NCBI GenBank assembly: GCA_017436225.1
Contig: JAFSDM010000015.1
Location: forward strand, 1 to 64,000
DNA length: 64,000 nt
DNA from: Clostridia bacterium
GTDB lineage: Bacteria; Bacillota; Clostridia; Oscillospirales; Acutalibacteraceae
Direction: 5' to 3'
How positions within the stretch are numbered: the stretch's first letter is position 1; each line of letters begins with the position of its first letter. Below are positions 45,704 to 54,794 of this stretch, piece by piece. The position numbers and the translations under genes are program-made. A model generated the notes under the pieces. It ran no database searches. It was not told the DNA's origin and saw only the letters and a list, made by a program, of their open reading frames with translations.

Positions 45704-47434
45704 ATGAAACTTACAAAAAATGATGTTTTTTCTTTGATTAAAGAGTGGAGTGATTATCTTTTAGATCACCAAATCAAAGAGCTTGAAACCCCGCTTTTAA
45801 AAGGTGGATTACTTTGTCCTGCTTGTGGTTATATACATGGTCGTGGTGCAGATTTGGTACCCGCACTGGTTATACTATATGCCGAAACAGGCGAAAAACG
45901 ATATCTCGAAGCGGCAGAGTCATTGATTGATTTTGCAGAAAACAATTTACTTAGAGATCACAAACTCTATGTTAATGAAACCGATTCCGTGTGGTTTGGT
46001 GTTAGTGCCTTTTTTGCAATGGGATTAGGCGAAATCTTGCGTCATTATAAAAACGTTCTTCCAAAGCAAGTGTATGATCGTTGGTATGCAATTTTTACAC
46101 GTATCGCAGAAAACTTCAACGCTCAATTTGTTAAGGCTATAAATAGTATAAATTATTCAGCGGGCGCAGCAGGGCTTTTTGCTCTTGCTTATAATATTAC
46201 AAAAGAAGAAAAATATAAAGCTCTTGCTGAAAAGTATGAAGCAGTTTTGGATAGTCATTTTGATGATAATGATATTCTTTATGGTGAGTGGAGCAACCAC
46301 GATTATGTTACTAAAAAAGGCTGTCGTGGTATTGATATAGGCTATAATATCGAGGAAAGCCTTCAGATACTTATTCAATACTGCGTTTGGATGCAGGATG
46401 AAGAAAAACTTGAAAAATACTGTAAGAGGGCATTAGCGCATCTTGATTTTATTATGCCTGATGGTGGTATCGATAACTCTTTTGGTACCAGAAATGCAAA
46501 GTGGACCTATTGGGGAAGCCGTACAACCGATGGAATATGGGGCGGTTTTTCTCTTGTAACAGGTCGTGATAAGCGTTTTGCTAAGGCGGCGGCTCTCAGT
46601 TTTGAACTTGTGAAGCGTTGTACTGTGGACGGTGCTTTTTATGGCGGCCCAATGATGCATGATTACGGCGAATTTGCTTGTGTTCATCATGCATTTACCC
46701 ATGCTAAGTCGCTTGCATTTATGTATATTAATATGCAAGAAAAAGATTTTGAAAATTTAGAAGAAATAGTCTTGCCTCGTGAGGTCGAATACGGAATAAA
46801 AGATTACCAAAACGGCTATCTTAAGCTTGTTTCGGTAGGCGGAATGAGAGCAACCATTTCTGCTGTTGATGCTTTGCGCGCTCAGGGTAGCGAAACCTTT
46901 GGCGGTAACCTTAATTTGTTATGGCATAAAGAATACGGCCCTATTTGTGCAGCAACTATGCATTTCTATCGCCGTACAGAAGTGCATAATATGCAATCTT
47001 TAAGGCAAGGCCCAACAGAGTGTATGACCCCAAGAATTATTTGTGGAGAGTATTCAAGCGATGCGGATAAAACTGTTGAAATAAGCAGCTCTGGCGATAA
47101 AAACAAAGCAGAAGTTACAGTTATTGGTAATAACGAATTAAACTTTAAAATAGTCTATACTTTTGTGGGTGATGAACTTGAAATGACCATTACCTGTGAA
47201 AAAGATAGCCTTTACAAATTGCCCATTATAGCCGATAAAAAGGCAGAAATTAAGCTTATTTCACAAAATGAAATTAACTTTAGAAATATGCTTACTGTTA
47301 CCGCAAGCGCTGAGATTAAAACCGAAGATTTATCAAAAAGATATTTCAATCAAGTCGGCGGCTTTGAATATTTGCCACTTGAAATCCCGCTTAAAGCCAA
47401 TGAAACCGTTAAGGTGAAATTTACTGTTAAATAG
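45704..47434 (+). CDS. Putative alpha/alpha-toroid glycoside hydrolase or polysaccharide lyase (unrecognised family)
   Basis: 576 residues without a signal peptide, so probably cytosolic. The first ~350 residues are helical hairpins with aromatic pockets (LCPACGYIHGRGADLVPAL, WFGVSAFFAMGLGEILRHY, NYSAGAAGLFALAYN, WTYWGSRTTDGIWGGFS, MMHDYGEFACVHHAFTHAKS), the style of six-hairpin (alpha/alpha)6 enzymes such as heparinase II/III-type lyases and unsaturated glucuronyl hydrolases. The C-terminal ~200 residues are beta-rich, also common in that superfamily. I cannot name the family or the substrate. It is packed between trpS and holB with short gaps, unlike typical sugar-use genes. Confidence 0.6.
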   Translation: MKLTKNDVFSLIKEWSDYLLDHQIKELETPLLKGGLLCPACGYIHGRGADLVPALVILYAETGEKRYLEAAESLIDFAENNLLRDHKLYVNETDSVWFGVSAFFAMGLGEILRHYKNVLPKQVYDRWYAIFTRIAENFNAQFVKAINSINYSAGAAGLFALAYNITKEEKYKALAEKYEAVLDSHFDDNDILYGEWSNHDYVTKKGCRGIDIGYNIEESLQILIQYCVWMQDEEKLEKYCKRALAHLDFIMPDGGIDNSFGTRNAKWTYWGSRTTDGIWGGFSLVTGRDKRFAKAAALSFELVKRCTVDGAFYGGPMMHDYGEFACVHHAFTHAKSLAFMYINMQEKDFENLEEIVLPREVEYGIKDYQNGYLKLVSVGGMRATISAVDALRAQGSETFGGNLNLLWHKEYGPICAATMHFYRRTEVHNMQSLRQGPTECMTPRIICGEYSSDADKTVEISSSGDKNKAEVTVIGNNELNFKIVYTFVGDELEMTITCEKDSLYKLPIIADKKAEIKLISQNEINFRNMLTVTASAEIKTEDLSKRYFNQVGGFEYLPLEIPLKANETVKVKFTVK

Positions 47435-47443
47435 GTGTGTATT

Positions 47444-48370
47444 ATGCAAATGCCGTTAATAGGTAATAAAAGAATTTGTAGTATGGTGAATTCTATGGTT
47501 AAAAACCGTAGAATTCCACACGCAATTTTAATAGAGGGTGAGGAGGGGCTTGGCAAAAGCACCCTCTCACGTTATATTGCCAAGGCGGCTCTTTGTGATA
47601 ATGAAAATCCCCCTTGCGATGAATGTAAAACCTGCCATCTTATTGATGTTGGCAGTCATCCCGATTTTCAGGTTGTGGAGCCTGACGGCGCACAAATCAA
47701 GGTTGCCCAAATCAGAGAATTAAGGGTTGAAGCATTTCTTTCACCTATGTCGGCTGGGGGCAGAGTTTTTGTTATTTCTGCCGCACACACAATGAACGAT
47801 TCTGCTCAAAACGCCTTTTTAAAGGTGTTAGAGGAGCCTCCCGCAAATGTAACCTTTATTTTACTTGCAAAAAGCGCAAGCCTAATGCTTGAAACCATTC
47901 GTTCAAGATGTGTTATTTTTTCTCTTTCTCCCGTTTCCTTTGATGAGCCTGATGCCATAAGCAAGGTTATGGCTTTGGCAGGCGTTACAAACGCCGAGGC
48001 GCAAACACTTCTTGTTTCTACCGATGGTAATATTGGCAGAGCTGTAAATGCTTCAAAAAACGAAACTATCTTTTTGTCAGGCGTTGCATCTAATCTTTTA
48101 GCGCTTGCCGCCGCTAAGGATAGGCTTGGGATTTTAAACTGTCTGCAACCCTATGTTAAAGAAAAAAATAAGGTTACAGAGCTTATTATAGAGCTTAAAT
48201 CTGCAATTGCCAGAGAAATAAAGAAAAAAGCGATGAAGGAGATTTCTTCCTTCACCGCTGAAAAACTTAATTTTTGTTATACAGAACTTACAAATATTCA
48301 AAGTAAGTTGGATTTTAATCCTTCAATACCTTTGGTTTTTTGTTATATTGCCGCGGTTTTAACCGCTTAA
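47444..48370 (+). CDS. holB: DNA polymerase III delta' subunit
   Basis: 308 residues from ATG 47444, with SD AGGTG six bases ahead; GTG 47435 is too close to the previous stop and has no SD. Clamp-loader AAA+ features: GEEGLGKST (P-loop), the zinc module CDECKTCH preceded by a further Cys, ISAAHTMNDSAQNAFLKVLEEPP and the SRC-like sensor (RSRCVIFSL). The delta' subunit is the rigid part of the clamp loader. It follows the unknown enzyme after nine bases and converges on the PPTase gene; only five bases separate their stops, with no strong terminator between them. Confidence 0.93.
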   Translation: MQMPLIGNKRICSMVNSMVKNRRIPHAILIEGEEGLGKSTLSRYIAKAALCDNENPPCDECKTCHLIDVGSHPDFQVVEPDGAQIKVAQIRELRVEAFLSPMSAGGRVFVISAAHTMNDSAQNAFLKVLEEPPANVTFILLAKSASLMLETIRSRCVIFSLSPVSFDEPDAISKVMALAGVTNAEAQTLLVSTDGNIGRAVNASKNETIFLSGVASNLLALAAAKDRLGILNCLQPYVKEKNKVTELIIELKSAIAREIKKKAMKEISSFTAEKLNFCYTELTNIQSKLDFNPSIPLVFCYIAAVLTA

Positions 48371-48375
48371 AATAA

Positions 48376-48999
48376 CTATTCTTTTGGTGTTACAATTGCC
48401 ATAACCGTTCCGGGAATACTGTAATCGTAACTAAGGTTTATATCCTTTTTATCGGGTAATAAACCGTTCTTATTAAGTGTAAATGATAGCGAGTTAATTC
48501 CGCCCGAAATACCCGTTCCAAGGTATTTTAAATACGCTTCTTTTGCAGTCCATATTTCGTAAAAACATTTTTGCATTAAAGATTTTTTTCTAGTGGAGCT
48601 GTTTCCTGAAATATATTTAAGCTCATCTTCGTTGAAAAGTTTTTTTGCCGTAATGGCAGAAAACTCTTTAATAACCTCAATATCAATTCCAATAGGGCGG
48701 TCGCTTATAGCAACAACGGTGTAATTACCGCTATGCGAAACGTTAAAATGGGCAGGTAAATTTATTACATAAGGCTTTTTGTGTTTGCCCTTTTTAATTT
48801 CTATTTTTTCTTTTTGGGTTCCATATAGTTTACTTAAATATTTTTTAACCAAAATATCGCCTGCAAGACTTCGTTTTCTGTCGTTAATATCGGCTTTTTT
48901 AAGAATTTCTTTTTGTCTTGCATAGTCTAAAAGCTCAAATTCCTTTGAATATAATTCATCGCTCATTTTGGTTATATTATAATAAAAAATATTATGCAA
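48376..48999 (-). CDS. Sfp-type 4'-phosphopantetheinyl transferase
   Basis: 207 residues from TTG 48999. This start has SD AGAGGTG at six bases and keeps the N-terminal strand HNIFYYNITKM that aligns with the first strand of Sfp; the later ATG 48966 lacks an SD and would remove it. Motifs: FNVSHSGNYTVVAIS, PIGIDIEVIKEF (Mg site) and FYEIWTAKEAYLKYLGTGISG (WxxKEA signature). It transfers phosphopantetheine from CoA to carrier proteins. No NRPS/PKS is nearby, so it may serve the fatty-acid carrier protein or a remote cluster. Confidence 0.9.
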   Translation of the reverse strand: MHNIFYYNITKMSDELYSKEFELLDYARQKEILKKADINDRKRSLAGDILVKKYLSKLYGTQKEKIEIKKGKHKKPYVINLPAHFNVSHSGNYTVVAISDRPIGIDIEVIKEFSAITAKKLFNEDELKYISGNSSTRKKSLMQKCFYEIWTAKEAYLKYLGTGISGGINSLSFTLNKNGLLPDKKDINLSYDYSIPGTVMAIVTPKE

Positions 49000-49070
49000 T
49001 ATTATCACCTCTAAGCAAATTTATTTTAGCATAAAAACACATCAATTACAAGCGGAAAGTGAGACAACTT

Positions 49071-51356
49071 ATGAAAAACGGATATAAAACTATTGCATCA
49101 ATTAAAAAGGATTGCGAAAATTTTGCCGAAAAGGTTTTGGCAGCAGATTATTCTAATTTGGATAATGATGCGCTCTGTGTTACTGCCGACCAAGCCCGTG
49201 AGCCTATTGAAATTGCCGCAACCGTTACAGAAACTATTTTTCGTAAAACGGGATTAAAGCTTTTCAGTTGTCAGCTTCAAACAGCTTTTGCGCTCTATAA
49301 CGGCCGCATAGCAGAGCTTTCCACCGGTGAGGGTAAAACCTTGTCGGGTGTTGTTGCGGCTATTATGTATGTTAAATCAGGCAGAAAGGTTCAGGTTCTC
49401 GTTTTTAACGATTACCTTGCTAAGCGCGACGCTACCGAAAATAAAGAGATATATGAATCTTGCGGTGTTTCTGTTGGCTATGTAACCGAAGCCACACCCA
49501 TTAGCGAACGTGCTGAGCAGTATAAAAAGGATGTTTTGTATATCTCAGCTCGTGAAGCGGGCTATGACTGTATCCGTAACTTCGTTGCGTATGATAAAAA
49601 TGAGTTAGTTGGCGGTAATTATGATGTTGCCATTGTTGATGAAGCCGACTCAATTTTAATTGATGAAGCATCAATTCCTTTGATTTTAGCAGGTAAAGCC
49701 GAGGATACTTCTGCAAATGAATTAAAGGTTATGGAAGCAGTCAAAAAGCTTACAGCTGATGATTATGACATTGATGAGCAGGATGGTCAAATCTGGCTTA
49801 ATGATAACGGTATTTCTAAAATTGAAGCCGAGCTTGAAATTGAAAATCTTTATGATAATAATACTGAAATTTTATCAGATATCAATACCGCTTTACAGGC
49901 GCTTCATCAGCTCACAGCCGATAAGGATTATATAGTAAGAGATAATCAAATCTGCGTTGTAGATGAGGCAACAGGTAGAGTTGCGGTTAATAGAAAGTTC
50001 CCAAATGCACTTCACAGATTTGTTGAAATGAAAGAGGGAATTACCAATAATATTAATACAAAAATCTATTGTTCTATGACTATCGGCGCATTTATGAATC
50101 AATACAACTCTCTTTGCGGTATGACAGGTACTGCCGCTACTTCTGCAAACGAGTTTGAAAGCACCTATGAGCTTAGAACGGTTGTTATAGATTCACACAC
50201 CCCATGCATCAGAACCGATTTAGATGATGCAATTTTCTTAAGCAACTCCGAGCGGGATGAAGCCCTTTTGGAAGAGATTATATCGGCAAACGCAAAGGGT
50301 CAACCCGTGCTTATTGGTACTGCAAGTGTTAAGGATTCTGAAGAGCTTTCTGAAAAGTTAACCGAAAAAGGTGTTGCTCATACAGTGCTTAACGCCCGTA
50401 ACGATGAAAAGGAAGCAGCAATCGTTGCAGAGGCAGGCAAGCCTTATTCTGTTACCGTTTCTACCAATATGGCAGGTCGCGGTGTTGATATTAAGCTTGG
50501 CGGCGCAAATGAAGAGGAAAAAGAATTCGTTGAATCTGTTGGCGGTTTGTATGTTATCGGCGCTACTATTAACAGAAGCCGTAGAATAGATAATCAGTTA
50601 AAGGGTAGAGCAGGTCGTCAGGGAGACCCCGGTGTTAGCAAATTCTTTATTAGCCTTGAGGATGAAAATATTGCTCCGTTTTTTGAAGATGATGGAAATG
50701 GGGGCAAACCTGTTTCAGAAAAGGACAAGCTTTCTATGGTTCGCACCGCCCAAACCACCTTGGAAGGAAATGAAGCTGAGGCACGTTATACCCTTAAAAA
50801 ATATTCTTATATTATTGAGCATCAGCGCGAGTTAATGGCTAACTATCGTTTATCGGTTGTAAACGATGAAGTTACACCCGATATTCTTAAAAACGAAAAC
50901 CCCGATTTATATGAAGAGCTTTTAGAGCAAACCACCGAAGAAGAAATTATCAAGGCAGAAAAGATTCTTACTCTTTACTATATAAATCAGCATTTTTCAA
51001 ACTATCTTGAAGCAATGGAAGATGTAAAAAGTGGTATACACCTTTCCATAGTGGCGGGTAAAAATCCTTTTGATGAGTTCAACCGCTCTGCTATTGAGTT
51101 CTTTGAAGAAATGAAGGAAGATTTAAAATACGACCTTCTTTCCAAGCTTGAGCAACTGGAAATTGCCGATGGTAAAATTGATATCAGCTTGTTTAATATC
51201 AAACCAACCACAGGCACTTGGACCTATATGGTAGACGATTCAGCAGGTCAGTTCAATCATTTGCCCGCGCTTATGAATATGGTAAGCAAAAAAATTAAGG
51301 AAAAACTTTCCTTTACAGAGCGTTTAGATAAATTTTTAAATCGCAAAAAGAAATAA
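49071..51356 (+). CDS. Accessory-type SecA (SecA2-like) preprotein translocase ATPase
   Basis: 761 residues from ATG 49071 (upstream GTG 49059 is the alternative; SDs are weak for both). DEAD motor: Walker A STGEGKT, NDYLAKRDATENKEIYESCGVSVGYV, VDEADSILIDEA, GMTGTAATSANEF, STNMAGRGVDIKLGG and RRIDNQLKGRAGRQGDPG. The helical wing region follows (NPFDEFNRSAIEFFEEM). It is shorter than housekeeping SecA (usually above 800 aa) and lacks the C-terminal zinc finger, ending in basic KFLNRKKK. It probably drives export of a subset of surface proteins, as SecA2 does in C. difficile. Co-oriented with a DUF815 ATPase 14 bases downstream. Confidence 0.85.
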   Translation: MKNGYKTIASIKKDCENFAEKVLAADYSNLDNDALCVTADQAREPIEIAATVTETIFRKTGLKLFSCQLQTAFALYNGRIAELSTGEGKTLSGVVAAIMYVKSGRKVQVLVFNDYLAKRDATENKEIYESCGVSVGYVTEATPISERAEQYKKDVLYISAREAGYDCIRNFVAYDKNELVGGNYDVAIVDEADSILIDEASIPLILAGKAEDTSANELKVMEAVKKLTADDYDIDEQDGQIWLNDNGISKIEAELEIENLYDNNTEILSDINTALQALHQLTADKDYIVRDNQICVVDEATGRVAVNRKFPNALHRFVEMKEGITNNINTKIYCSMTIGAFMNQYNSLCGMTGTAATSANEFESTYELRTVVIDSHTPCIRTDLDDAIFLSNSERDEALLEEIISANAKGQPVLIGTASVKDSEELSEKLTEKGVAHTVLNARNDEKEAAIVAEAGKPYSVTVSTNMAGRGVDIKLGGANEEEKEFVESVGGLYVIGATINRSRRIDNQLKGRAGRQGDPGVSKFFISLEDENIAPFFEDDGNGGKPVSEKDKLSMVRTAQTTLEGNEAEARYTLKKYSYIIEHQRELMANYRLSVVNDEVTPDILKNENPDLYEELLEQTTEEEIIKAEKILTLYYINQHFSNYLEAMEDVKSGIHLSIVAGKNPFDEFNRSAIEFFEEMKEDLKYDLLSKLEQLEIADGKIDISLFNIKPTTGTWTYMVDDSAGQFNHLPALMNMVSKKIKEKLSFTERLDKFLNRKKK

Positions 51357-51370
51357 GAAAAGAGATAACT

Positions 51371-52678
51371 ATGAATCACATAATTTCTAAATTAATTTTA
51401 TATAGGAATCTTCCAAACGATGGCATACTTTCGGGCATGAATGACATTTTCAAATTGGCAGAGCAGCCAAATCCCGACAAAGACCAGCTTACAGGTATGG
51501 TCTTAAAGCAAATCAATAAATTGCTTGAAGTTTCTACTGATTTTGGCTTTGACGGTAATTTATGGCAAAATTATCTCACCTTTGTTTTAATCACCAACGA
51601 AAATCCCTTTAGCCTTACAAGCGAAAAAATCGGCGCAAAGCAGGGTAGTGTGAACACCTTTGCAAAGCAGGATTTTGAGCTTTTCAGAAAACTTTTCAAC
51701 TATGATTTCAGCAGCCTTGAAAAGCTTTTAGGTATTGATTGCTTTAGTGTTATTACTAACTATTCAGCTATTGAAAAGCCTGAGCTTATGTACAATAAAA
51801 ATGTAAGCCTTCGCGTTAGGGAGCTTTCAAGAAGGCTTGCAACCGCCAAAAATGCCGATGAATTTTTTAATTTCGTTACCGAATTTTATAAAAATTACGG
51901 GGTTGGTATGTTTGGTCTTAATAAAGCGTTCAGAATTACCGAAGGTACCGATAAACCTATCGCTTTTCAGCCTATTAACAATATGGAGCAGGTTGTCCTT
52001 TCAGATTTAATCGGCTATGAAGAGCAAAAACGACAGCTTGTTGAAAACACCAAAGCCTTTGTGGAGGGCAGAAAGGCAAATAATGTTTTACTCTTTGGTG
52101 ATAGCGGTACAGGTAAATCTACAAGCATTAAGGCTATTGTTAATGAATTTTATCTTGATGGTCTTAGAATGATTGAAATTTATAAGCATCAGTTTAAAAA
52201 TCTTTCGGATATAATCGCAAACGTTAAAAACCGCAATTATAAATTTATAATCTATATGGATGACCTTTCTTTTGAAGAGTTTGAAATCGAATATAAGTTT
52301 CTTAAAGCGGTTATTGAGGGCGGCGTTGAAACCAAGCCTGAAAATATACTTATTTATGCAACCTCTAACCGCCGCCACTTAATTAAGGAAACTTGGAGCG
52401 ACCGTAACGATATTGAGCAGAATGAGGATTTACACCGTTCAGATACAATGGAAGAAAAAATGTCGCTTGTAAATCGTTTCGGCGTTACAATTTGCTATTT
52501 AAAACCTGGCAGAGAAGAATTTTATAATATGGTTGAAGTATTGGCTAAAAAAGCAGGACTTAATATTCCAAGAGAAACCTTGGATTTGGAAGCAAACCGT
52601 TGGGAAATGCGCCACGGCGGTATTTCAGGCAGAACCGCACAGCAGTTTGTTAATCATTTGCTTTCTATTAAGGAATAG
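51371..52678 (+). CDS. DUF815 family AAA ATPase
   Basis: 435 residues. The N-terminal ~190 residues are helical and poorly conserved. The second half is the DUF815 ATPase: DLIGYEEQKRQLVENT, P-loop LFGDSGTGKSTSIKA, IIYMDDLSFEEFEIEYKFLKAVIEGG (Walker B-like), IYATSNRRHLIKETWSDR and VNRFGVTICY. The family is widespread but its role is unknown. It is probably co-transcribed with the SecA2-like gene (14 bases apart), which makes a functional link to secretion worth considering, though both are also found separately. SD AAAGAG is moderate. Confidence 0.88.
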   Translation: MNHIISKLILYRNLPNDGILSGMNDIFKLAEQPNPDKDQLTGMVLKQINKLLEVSTDFGFDGNLWQNYLTFVLITNENPFSLTSEKIGAKQGSVNTFAKQDFELFRKLFNYDFSSLEKLLGIDCFSVITNYSAIEKPELMYNKNVSLRVRELSRRLATAKNADEFFNFVTEFYKNYGVGMFGLNKAFRITEGTDKPIAFQPINNMEQVVLSDLIGYEEQKRQLVENTKAFVEGRKANNVLLFGDSGTGKSTSIKAIVNEFYLDGLRMIEIYKHQFKNLSDIIANVKNRNYKFIIYMDDLSFEEFEIEYKFLKAVIEGGVETKPENILIYATSNRRHLIKETWSDRNDIEQNEDLHRSDTMEEKMSLVNRFGVTICYLKPGREEFYNMVEVLAKKAGLNIPRETLDLEANRWEMRHGGISGRTAQQFVNHLLSIKE

Positions 52679-52706
52679 TAGAAATAAATTTAAATAAGCA
52701 CAAAAA

Positions 52707-52740
52707 ATCCCCGTGGTTTTAATAACCACGGGGATAATTA
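52707..52740. terminator. Bidirectional terminator, DUF815 gene / fba
   Basis: GC-rich perfect 12-bp arms ATCCCCGTGGTT (52707-52718) and AACCACGGGGAT (52724-52735), with A-rich/T-rich flanks on both sides. Confidence 0.93.
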
Positions 52741-52753
52741 TTTATGATTTAAA

Positions 52754-53689
52754 TTAAGCCTTATCGTTGCAGCCAAGAACGTTTTTAATCTTGTGTTCAA
52801 CCATACCCTTAATAGCGGCACGGCCGTCGCCAAGGTATTGTCTTGGATCGAAATGCTCAGGGCTCTCTGCAAAGTGCTTGCGGATTGCGCCTGTCATAGC
52901 TAAACGAAGGTCAGAGTCAATGTTGATTTTGCAAACAGCCATAGTAGCAGCCTTGCGAAGCATATCTTCGGGAATACCAATAGCATCGGGCATTTTACCG
53001 CCATAGGTATTTACCATTTCAACAAACTCAGGAACAACAGAAGAAGCACCGTGTAAAACAATGGGGAAGCCGGGGAGACGTTTGCTAACTTCTTCAAGAA
53101 TATCAAAACGGAGCTGAGGATTTTGACCGGGCTTGAATTTGTAAGCACCATGGCTTGTACCAATTGCAATAGCAAGTGAATCAACACCGGTACGGGTTAC
53201 AAAATCTTCTACCTGATCGGGATTTGTAAAGGAAGCATCTTCAGCAGAAACGTTAACGTCATCTTCAATACCTGCAAGCTGACCTAGCTCACCTTCAACG
53301 GTAACGCCGTGAGCGTGTGCATAATCAACAACCTTTTTGGTAAGAGCAACGTTATCTTCATAATCAAGGTGAGAGCCGTCAATCATAACCGAAGTAAATC
53401 CACCGTCAATACAGCTTTTGCAAAGCTCAAAGGAATCACCGTGGTCAAGGTGAAGAGCAATAGGAAGACCGGTTTCTTCAACAGCAGCTTCAACAAGCTT
53501 TACAAGGTAGGTGTGGTTAGCGTACTTACGAGCGCCTGCAGAAACCTGAAGAATCATAGGTGCATTAAGTGCTTTACCAGCCTCGGTAATACCTTGAATG
53601 ATTTCCATGTTGTTTACGTTGAAAGCGCCGATAGCGTAGCCGCCCTCATAAGCTTTCTTGAACATTTCTTTTGTGTTTACTAATGGCAT
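52754..53689 (-). CDS. fba: Class II fructose-1,6-bisphosphate aldolase
   Basis: 311 residues from ATG 53689; a GTG three codons upstream overlaps the SD region (TTGGAG). PLVNTKEMFKKAYEGGYAIGAFNVNN is the expected N-terminus (given here in part: KKAYEGGYAIGAFNVNN). Zinc-binding and active-site motifs: ALHLDHGDSFELC, VMIDGSH, VEGELGQLAGIED, IGTSHGAYKF and IVLHGASSV. It cleaves fructose-1,6-bisphosphate in glycolysis. It stands alone between two terminator/promoter regions. Confidence 0.97.
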   Translation of the reverse strand: MPLVNTKEMFKKAYEGGYAIGAFNVNNMEIIQGITEAGKALNAPMILQVSAGARKYANHTYLVKLVEAAVEETGLPIALHLDHGDSFELCKSCIDGGFTSVMIDGSHLDYEDNVALTKKVVDYAHAHGVTVEGELGQLAGIEDDVNVSAEDASFTNPDQVEDFVTRTGVDSLAIAIGTSHGAYKFKPGQNPQLRFDILEEVSKRLPGFPIVLHGASSVVPEFVEMVNTYGGKMPDAIGIPEDMLRKAATMAVCKINIDSDLRLAMTGAIRKHFAESPEHFDPRQYLGDGRAAIKGMVEHKIKNVLGCNDKA

Positions 53690-53831
53690 ATGTGTCACAC
53701 TCCAAAAAATTATTTACTAGATTATTATACTATATAATTGTTAAAAAATAAAGTATAAAATTCAATTTTTATCATTTTAATGTATTGTGCCGAAAAATAG
53801 CTAAAAAATCGTAGTTTTTTATCCAAAAAGC

Positions 53832-54653
53832 TTATTTTTTATCCTCAAAGGTTATCTTATTTGTTCTGGCGTAGTGGAAAATGTACTGCTGAATTACACC
53901 TGCGCAGTATTCAAAGCCGTCGGGCAGCTTGTTATCAAACAGCACCGCCATAGCACGTTTCATCCAAACATCCATAGGAAAAGCCGAATGAAAGCCTAAA
54001 CCAAAAAGTAAAGTGCAGTCGGCAACCTTTGGTCCAACACCCTTAATTTTCATTAAAATTTCTCTTGCTTCATCAAGCGTTAATTCCTGCAAGGAATTCA
54101 AATTAATTTCGCTACTGCATTTTTTAGCGGCATCAATAATATATTTAGCTCTAAATCCCGCGCGTAAAGGCGCTAAATCTTCTACGGTCAGTGCGGATAA
54201 CTTCTCAGCGGTAGGGAAGGTAAAGCCTCCCTCAATTTTTTCGCCGTAATTTTCGCAAAGGCGGTTAATTATTCCCTTAATTCTTGGAATGTTGTTATTT
54301 TGCGAGATTATAAATGAACAAAGCGCTTCCCACGGGTCTTGCTTTAAAAGGCGTATACCTCCGCAGTTTTGCGAAATGCTTTTTAAAAGTTCGTTTTTAG
54401 AAGCCTTTAATAAAATTTCGTTATAATCTCTATCAAAATCAAAATAAACCTTCCAAACAGCATCATAATCCTCCTGAGATGTGTTATAAAAAATAATACT
54501 GTTTTCCAGCTGTTTGATCTTTAAATATTTTCCCATTGCAATGCCCTCAAAGCAGCCATCGTCGGTCAATGACCAACGAAAAGCTTGACCGCAATCAAGC
54601 GTTAAAGCAAGGTCAAAGGGGGATATGTTGTTAATTATTAAATGGTTTGACAT
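53832..54653 (-). CDS. ogg: 8-oxoguanine DNA glycosylase (OGG1-type)
   Basis: 273 residues from ATG 54653; this start has SD TGGAG and begins directly at the OGG N-terminal domain (NNISPFDLALTLDCGQAFRW), whereas the 13-codon upstream extension does not. The helix-hairpin-helix GPD region is intact: IKGVGPKVADCTLLFGLGFHSAFPMDVWM with the catalytic Lys in GPKVAD and Asp in PMDVW. It removes 8-oxoguanine from DNA with AP-lyase activity. Downstream gap to fba contains AT-rich DNA only. No partner gene. Confidence 0.9.
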   Translation of the reverse strand: MSNHLIINNISPFDLALTLDCGQAFRWSLTDDGCFEGIAMGKYLKIKQLENSIIFYNTSQEDYDAVWKVYFDFDRDYNEILLKASKNELLKSISQNCGGIRLLKQDPWEALCSFIISQNNNIPRIKGIINRLCENYGEKIEGGFTFPTAEKLSALTVEDLAPLRAGFRAKYIIDAAKKCSSEINLNSLQELTLDEAREILMKIKGVGPKVADCTLLFGLGFHSAFPMDVWMKRAMAVLFDNKLPDGFEYCAGVIQQYIFHYARTNKITFEDKK

Positions 54654-54734
54654 AAATGTTCTCCATAAGTATTTTATGTTAGTATAACACATTAATTTTT
54701 TATTGTCAAAAGTCTTTTAAACGCTCGGTTTTGC

Positions 54735-54763
54735 TTGAAATTGATTTTATGTTTTGTTATAAT
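54735..54763 (+). promoter_or_regulatory. Sigma-A promoter of the DUF6062-like gene
   Basis: TTGAAA (54735-54740), 17-base spacer, perfect TATAAT (54758-54763), 31 bases ahead of ATG 54795. Because the promoter occupies the upstream in-frame extension, the shorter start is favoured. Confidence 0.7.
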
Positions 54764-54794
54764 AGTTGTGTATACAAAAATAAAGGGTGATTAT

